Of a DNA stretch of 64,000 bases, positions 59,273 to 64,000 are shown piece after piece. Position 1 is the stretch's first letter; each line of letters opens with the position of its first letter. The notes under the pieces were generated by a model. It did not search any database. It was not told where the DNA came from and saw only the letters and a program-made list of their open reading frames with translations. The stretch comes from Bacteroides bouchesdurhonensis (GTDB taxonomy: Bacteria; Bacteroidota; Bacteroidia; Bacteroidales; Bacteroidaceae): positions 2,644,577 to 2,708,576 of the forward strand of contig NZ_LT707006.1 in NCBI RefSeq assembly GCF_900155865.1. The letters run 5' to 3'. Position numbers and translations under genes: made by a program.

Positions 59273-61252
59273 TCATATTTCTGTTGATTCCTGTTTTATG
59301 ATGGGATGAGAAAATACAAATCTTGCTCCATTCTTATAATTTTTATCAATCCAAATGTCTCCTCCCAAACGTTGTGTCATTAGTTTACAGATAGCCAATC
59401 CGAGACCTGTTCCTTGTACAAATTCGTTGAGCTTTTCAAAACGCTGGAATACGACTTCTTGTTTGTCTTCAGGAATTCCTGAGCCTGTGTCAGTTACTGA
59501 GAATAACAGACATTGATTTTTCTCATCTACTTCATAATCTAAAATGATACTTCCGCCATCAGGAGTAAATTTTATAGCATTATTAAGCAGATTAATAATG
59601 ACTTGTTGCAAACGAAGAGAATCAGTGTAAAGCAGATACGGTTCTTTGGGCATTTGTAATTTGATGTCTATATTCTTTGTTTTATTGCGGTTTGTCAAAA
59701 TTATCATATTCTGACAGTGATTCATCAATTCGCACCATTCAAAATTGAATTGCAGCCTTCCGGATTCTAGTCGCGAAATATCCAATACATCATTGATAAG
59801 CTGAAGCAACAAGTCTGAATTCGTTTGGATAATATCTGCGTATTCCTTTTGTTCTTCTGTTTTATCAATACTATTGATAAGCAGTCCTGAGAAGCCGACA
59901 ATTGCATTTAAAGGAGTTCGTATTTCATGACTCATATTCGAAACAAAAGCACTTTTCATGCGATTAGCTTCTTCGGCTTGTTCTTTTGCATATCTTAGTT
60001 GTACTTCCGATTCTTCCAGTTTCTTTTTGTCTTCTTGTAATTGGAGAGTTGTTTTTTCAAGATGGTTTTTAAGTATTTTAGTCCGGTAGTAATAATAGAG
60101 AGAGATGATTAATCCTGCAATTAATACAATAAATACAAGGAGAATCAGACGTACTTCCGTTTTATAGGCTTCTAGGAAAGGTATTGGTTGATTGATTATA
60201 ACTGAATTTGGAGGTAGTATCTTGGACTCGAATCCCCATTCTTTTAATTTGTTTGCATCAAATTTATAAATATTGGGTAGAACTTGAACCTCCAGAGGTG
60301 CGTCATTCCCTTTGTCTAAGTACTGAAATGCTTTTTCGCCCATTGTTTTTCCTACTCCTTCGTATTGAGGAACATAGCCACCGATAGCCCAATAACCAAT
60401 TGCGGTGGAAGTCATACTGAATATAGGTAAGGAAGGGTTGGCTTGCGAGAAAGCATAGGCAGAATTATTCATATATGTGATTCCTAGATTATCTATCCTC
60501 CAGATGCCAAGTAACATGACTGAATTGCCGGGTAAATTATATAATTGATCCACCGCCATATCAAGATTATGAATGCGTCCATCAATAAATGTAGTTGATA
60601 ATTCAGGATAATGTTTCATGTTTTTCTTCATCCAGGCATTCTCAGTAAGTCCGTTGTATGTATTATCCGATACGAATACGATATTTTCCATATTCGGATA
60701 GAAACTTTTTATAAGTTCTATATCCTTATCTATATCATATTGATAAGTGCTACAGAATTTTACATTATATATTTTCATTAATTTTGTGAAGTCAATACTT
60801 TGTGGCTCATACGTTTCTATATCAATGGAATCTTCGGGGATAGTAATGCCATAACGGGAGGACATTGCGCAGAAAACAGGAATTTTCTTATACTTTTCTT
60901 CTTTAAGACTAAAGAAACTGGTCCATGCTTCACCACCTAGTAGCACTACAAGTTTAGGACTTGGGTGTTTATCAAGGATGCTTGTAAGCGTTTTTCTCCA
61001 TATTGGTGCTTGTTTTAAGTCGGTGGCATTCATATTCTCGACAACAATAGGCGATTTACCTCCTAAATTATAATAGGTTTCTACAAATGTATTGATGTTG
61101 TCATAGGTATATTGAGTATCGGAATTATAAGAAGTAATAAAAAGAATTTCATTCTTCTTGTTCATTATTGCTGAAGCATTACAGAGTGAAGCGAGCAATA
61201 GAAAGAGGGTAGATATTATAATGTATCTTTTATTTCCTTGATGTCTGGGCAT
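59273..61252 (-). CDS. Sensor histidine kinase with ABC-type periplasmic sensor
   Basis: A 659-residue protein. A signal/anchor ([20 protein letters not shown]) is followed by a periplasmic binding-protein-like sensor of about 330 residues ([40 protein letters not shown]), a transmembrane helix ([20 protein letters not shown]), a coiled-coil linker, a HisKA domain with [20 protein letters not shown] and the HATPase blocks [29 protein letters not shown] and [15 protein letters not shown]. There is no receiver domain, so a separate response regulator is needed; none is nearby. The ligand is unknown. Confidence 0.9.
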   Translation of the reverse strand: MPRHQGNKRYIIISTLFLLLASLCNASAIMNKKNEILFITSYNSDTQYTYDNINTFVETYYNLGGKSPIVVENMNATDLKQAPIWRKTLTSILDKHPSPKLVVLLGGEAWTSFFSLKEEKYKKIPVFCAMSSRYGITIPEDSIDIETYEPQSIDFTKLMKIYNVKFCSTYQYDIDKDIELIKSFYPNMENIVFVSDNTYNGLTENAWMKKNMKHYPELSTTFIDGRIHNLDMAVDQLYNLPGNSVMLLGIWRIDNLGITYMNNSAYAFSQANPSLPIFSMTSTAIGYWAIGGYVPQYEGVGKTMGEKAFQYLDKGNDAPLEVQVLPNIYKFDANKLKEWGFESKILPPNSVIINQPIPFLEAYKTEVRLILLVFIVLIAGLIISLYYYYRTKILKNHLEKTTLQLQEDKKKLEESEVQLRYAKEQAEEANRMKSAFVSNMSHEIRTPLNAIVGFSGLLINSIDKTEEQKEYADIIQTNSDLLLQLINDVLDISRLESGRLQFNFEWCELMNHCQNMIILTNRNKTKNIDIKLQMPKEPYLLYTDSLRLQQVIINLLNNAIKFTPDGGSIILDYEVDEKNQCLLFSVTDTGSGIPEDKQEVVFQRFEKLNEFVQGTGLGLAICKLMTQRLGGDIWIDKNYKNGARFVFSHPIIKQESTEI

Positions 61253-61281
61253 AATTTGCTTTGTGAGTGATCAGAGTGTCG

Positions 61282-61312
61282 CAAAAATACAATTAATAGC
61301 TTTAATATGCAA
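61282..61312 (-). promoter_or_regulatory. Promoter of the histidine kinase gene
   Basis: On the minus strand TATTTTTG (61289-61282) matches TAnnTTTG, with TTG about 20 bp upstream (61312-61310). It lies 30 bp before the start codon. Confidence 0.5.
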
Positions 61313-61322
61313 TAAAATAAGT

Positions 61323-61361
61323 AAAAAAGAGGTCGTTGTGTAATTCTCCACAACGACCTCC
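61323..61361 (-). terminator. Intrinsic terminator after the superoxide dismutase gene
   Basis: GAGGTCGTTGTG / CACAACGACCTC, perfect 12-bp arms with an 8-nt loop; on the minus strand it is followed by six T, as needed for ending sodB transcription, 33 bp after that stop. Confidence 0.85.
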
Positions 61362-61393
61362 CTAATAATTTAGTTTGATTTTAAAAAGATCTG

Positions 61394-61975
61394 TTACATT
61401 CTTTTTTCTACCACATCCCAATCAATGATGTCCCACAGTCCGTTCACGTGATCGGCACGACGGTTCTGGTAATCCAGATAATAGGAATGTTCCCAAACAT
61501 CAAATCCGAGAAGAGGTTTCAATCCGGCACGCACCGGGTTACTACCGTTAGCTTCTTTGGTGATATGGAGTTTACCGTTCTTGTCTACTGATAACCAGGC
61601 CCAGCCGGAACCGAACAAGCCAACCGCAGCGGCATTGAATTCTTTCTTGAAGTTATCGAAACTTCCGAAATCACGTTTGATAGCTTCTGCCAATTTTCCT
61701 GTGGGTTCCTTCTTCGAAGGTTTAGGAGTAAATTGCAAGAAGTATAAATTATGATTCAATACCTGTCCGGCATTATTGAAGATGGCTCCATCAGGAGCGG
61801 TTGCAACAATTTCTTCCACTGTTTTACCTTCATATTCTGTTCCCGGCACAAGGCTGTTAAGGTTATTTACATACGTCTGCAAGTGTTTACCGTAGTGGAA
61901 ATCAATAGTTTGCTGACTGATTACAGGTTCCAACGCATTGTTTGCGTATGGAAGTTTAGGCATTTCGTAAGTCAT
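61394..61975 (-). CDS. sodB: Superoxide dismutase (Fe/Mn family)
   Basis: A 193-residue enzyme from the ATG at 61975 (MTYEMPKLPYANNALEPVIS); another ATG lies two codons upstream. Metal ligands are seen in the expected places: DFHYGKHLQTYVNN (His), NHNLYFLQF (His), LGFDVWEHSYYLDYQNRR (Asp and His). The LFGSGWAWLSVD block and FNNAGQVLNHN are of the iron type (Gln in AGQVLNH). It removes superoxide on oxygen exposure, which anaerobes need for aerotolerance. A strong terminator follows. Confidence 0.95.
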   Translation of the reverse strand: MTYEMPKLPYANNALEPVISQQTIDFHYGKHLQTYVNNLNSLVPGTEYEGKTVEEIVATAPDGAIFNNAGQVLNHNLYFLQFTPKPSKKEPTGKLAEAIKRDFGSFDNFKKEFNAAAVGLFGSGWAWLSVDKNGKLHITKEANGSNPVRAGLKPLLGFDVWEHSYYLDYQNRRADHVNGLWDIIDWDVVEKRM

Positions 61976-62086
61976 GGTCATAAATATTAAAGACATTAAT
62001 ATAGTATTCATATTGTCCAAATTTTAAATGGATGTTTTATATAGTAATAACAACTCCTTAGATAAAAAGTTCATTACCTCTTTTCT

Positions 62087-63826
62087 CTACTTATAAATAT
62101 GTTGGATACGAACCGTATCATTGGGGTTATCATAATTAGTCCGGCATATCCATTGCCCGGTATTATCATATTCATAATAGGAGTTACCATCAATTCGGTT
62201 GCCATATTCATCGTATATGCAGGTTAGGTATCCATCAGTCTTTTGGTTATTGCTGGAAATCCGTTGATAGACTATCCTCTTCAGATAACCATATTTATCA
62301 TACTCATATATTTCTTTTTGTGAAAGTATCGGAGCAGGAGAGTTGGTAAACTGTAGATTCTGATATTGTGATTCCAGCAATCTTCCTTTATCATCGTATT
62401 TATTGGTGGTAGATGTTTGCAGTTCTCCATTTTTATTATATTCTTTCACTTCTGTTAGTAATCCTTGCTTGTTATAATTACTGGTAACTAATTTCCCATC
62501 TATATACTTAAGCGAATCGCTTTCAATACTTCCATCAGAATTGAAGTGACGTATTCTTCGGTATAAATCTGTTTGAGTTTTGGGGTCCGTTTTTACTTCG
62601 AAGATACAATGTCCAAGTGGGTCGTATAACATACTGGTTTTTGTTTGATTAACGGTTTGACCATTTTTCTCAGTGAGAGTTACAATTGATAAAACTTGTC
62701 CTTTATCATTGTACGAGTATGTTGTCGAACGAATGCCAGTACTATCGTTTTCACTTACTTTTGTCAAGCGACCTTGGTTATAGCATTTCACACAATTGGG
62801 AGTAGAGACGATTGATTGCAAAATAAATCCTTGACGTAATGCATTTGCCTGATCGCGAAATTCCTTATATTTATGTGTTGCAAGGAATTTTTTTAATAGA
62901 TGGAGTGATTCGGAACTAGTTAAATTAGGTTTTAGTAGCTCAAAATCCGCCTGCTCACTGATAAACTCAAGTTCGTTTAAATGAGTTTGTTCGGAAGGGG
63001 TCAGGTATGGAGAATCTTTATATTCGTCAATGATTTGCCGGATAGCGGTTGCATCTCCTTTCTTTTGAAGTGTATCGATATTCTGAAACAGATAATCATC
63101 ATAAAGTGTGCGGACTTCACTAAGATAAGGGCGTGGTCCTTTATCTTGGAAAAACTTTTGCATTGCTTTGTCTTCAAAGAATGCTTTGAAATTATCCGGA
63201 TTTGGAGTGCTCTTTACAAGCTGGTAGAGCCGTTTGTTTTCTGTTATATTGACTTGAGAGAGATATTTCCCGTTTGGGTATTCTTTGATATAAATTTGAT
63301 ATGTTTGAAGAGTAGGTGTACTCACCATATTTTCCATCAATGCTAATTCGCGGATACTTTTTATTTTCTCCAGCATGGTAGAGTCCATTGGATAACCAGT
63401 AGTACGGATACTGTCCAGAAGTACTCGGCTGAAAGGTATTTTATTTTTCGATACCTCTAAAATGTCGATAATTGATTTATCGGCTCTGTTTCGTATATTA
63501 GATGAATCAATATTCTCTGCTTCACAGATTGCAGGAAAGTAAGCTTCGGTTGCTCTTTCATAACGTCCGAAATAGTTGGTAGCAGCTTGTTCACTTTGCT
63601 TATTCCATAATTGATCGAGAATATCCATTAAAGACAGGGCATCCGCATAATATGTCTGCGTCTCATTGTCAAGCTTCTCCCGATTTTTTTGCCACTTCGC
63701 AGTGTCATTATCATTCAGATACCTTAGAAGTTTTTCCATACGGCCTTGTTTTTGTGCCATAGCCTGTGGGATACACATGGTAAGGCAAAGACCCCAAATG
63801 AATGTTAACAATATATTCTTTTTCAT
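62087..63826 (-). CDS. Secreted hypothetical protein with YD/RHS-like repeats
   Basis: A 579-residue protein with a signal peptide (MKKNILLTFIWGLCLTMCIP and AMA cut site). The N-terminal 340 residues are helical (YFGRYERATEAYFPAICEAE; LTPSEQTHLNELEFISEQAD). The C-terminal 220 residues carry repeats of the type TYSYNDKGQVLSIVTLTEKN, YNKQGLLTEVKEYNKNGELQ, KYDDKGRLLESQYQNL and YEYDKYGYLKRIVYQ, similar to YD/RHS or MORN-like hairpin repeats. It would fold as a helical domain plus a beta-strand stack in the envelope or outside. No enzyme motif is seen. Confidence 0.7.
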   Translation of the reverse strand: MKKNILLTFIWGLCLTMCIPQAMAQKQGRMEKLLRYLNDNDTAKWQKNREKLDNETQTYYADALSLMDILDQLWNKQSEQAATNYFGRYERATEAYFPAICEAENIDSSNIRNRADKSIIDILEVSKNKIPFSRVLLDSIRTTGYPMDSTMLEKIKSIRELALMENMVSTPTLQTYQIYIKEYPNGKYLSQVNITENKRLYQLVKSTPNPDNFKAFFEDKAMQKFFQDKGPRPYLSEVRTLYDDYLFQNIDTLQKKGDATAIRQIIDEYKDSPYLTPSEQTHLNELEFISEQADFELLKPNLTSSESLHLLKKFLATHKYKEFRDQANALRQGFILQSIVSTPNCVKCYNQGRLTKVSENDSTGIRSTTYSYNDKGQVLSIVTLTEKNGQTVNQTKTSMLYDPLGHCIFEVKTDPKTQTDLYRRIRHFNSDGSIESDSLKYIDGKLVTSNYNKQGLLTEVKEYNKNGELQTSTTNKYDDKGRLLESQYQNLQFTNSPAPILSQKEIYEYDKYGYLKRIVYQRISSNNQKTDGYLTCIYDEYGNRIDGNSYYEYDNTGQWICRTNYDNPNDTVRIQHIYK

Positions 63827-63899
63827 TGTTTTGGAGGTTAGGTTAAAATTGTTAGTGATGAAAATTCACAAAAATATCTTCATTGTCAAATGATTATTA

Positions 63900-63907
63900 T
63901 ACTTTTG
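63900..63907 (+). promoter_or_regulatory. -7 element of a rightward promoter near the right edge
   Basis: TACTTTTG matches the Bacteroidales -7 element TAnnTTTG; a TTG-type -33 lies about 20 bp upstream. It is 67 bp before the ATG at 63974 and diverges from the 579-aa secreted protein gene. Confidence 0.5.
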
Positions 63908-63973
63908 TCCTATTGAAACAATTTAGGACGCTAAGGGTTTGTTAAAAATCCCCATAGTTTTTATAATGCTGTT

Positions 63974-64000
63974 ATGAATACCAATTATATAGAGGAATTA
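63974..64000 (+). CDS. Start of a rightward gene cut by the window edge
   Basis: ATG at 63974 opens a frame of nine codons (MNTNYIEEL) to the right edge, behind a good -7 element. Several Bacteroidales extracytoplasmic sigma factors start in this way (TNYIEELY), which is my best guess, but nine residues cannot settle it. Confidence 0.35.

Overview
The window looks like a Bacteroides/Phocaeicola-type chromosome (order Bacteroidales). The signs are promoters of the TTTG / TAnnTTTG type with little use of Shine-Dalgarno sites, a UpxY antiterminator, NVEALA and 6-bladed beta-propeller proteins, PcfK/PcfJ, DUF4099-type conjugative-element genes, and a thiSEGCHF cluster behind a TPP riboswitch. No RNA genes and no integrase are visible.

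Region 1 (1-12.2 kb) is the accessory part of an integrative conjugative element (ICE): the tail of a probable coupling protein, a TraX-like protein, a three-gene cassette with its own palindromic operator, a peptidoglycan hydrolase, and a rightward operon. The operon carries DUF4099/DUF3945-like, MutS-I-like, ArdC-like, Toprim, zinc-ribbon, lipoprotein, Hc1-histone-like, PcfK and PcfJ genes.

Region 2 (12.2-32.1 kb) is the most unusual part: about 17 tightly packed, mostly AT-rich leftward genes behind a UpxY/NusG-like antiterminator and a leader with a terminator hairpin. In transcription order they encode UpxY, a vWA-like lipoprotein, a membrane protein, a tubulin-like GTPase, a 1160-aa actin/Hsp70-fold ATPase, two coiled-coil proteins that share a C-terminal domain, a MotA/ZorA-like channel, a MotB/ZorB-like OmpA protein, a trypsin-like lipoprotein, a small membrane protein, a broken PBP transpeptidase remnant, a second (FtsZ-like) GTPase, two radical SAM enzymes, a TIM-barrel-like lipoprotein and a large secreted protein. 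I read this as an envelope-spanning, NTP- and ion-driven machine carried as ICE cargo. It is related in composition to the computationally predicted FtsZ-like/vWA/OmpA membrane-remodelling systems and shares a ZorAB-like stator with Zorya. Its function is unknown.

Region 3 (32.1-47.1 kb) resumes the ICE. It holds a complete IS21-family element with inverted repeats and a 5-bp target duplication, small ICE genes with start-proximal hairpins, an iteron-like array of TGTCAAC motifs, a PRTase/SLOG gene pair, a RloA/RloB (AbiL-like) defence pair, a CHC2-Toprim-ATPase primase, and small DNA-binding proteins.

Region 4 (47.16-52.36 kb) is a composite transposon. Two inverted, damaged ISAs1-family copies flank a scrambled IS5 remnant and an NVEALA / 6-bladed-propeller pair, and the whole is bounded by a 9-bp direct repeat.

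Region 5 (52.4-64 kb) looks like ordinary chromosome: an outer-membrane beta-barrel protein, the thiamine operon, a sensor kinase, Fe-superoxide dismutase, a secreted repeat protein and the first codons of a probable rightward gene.
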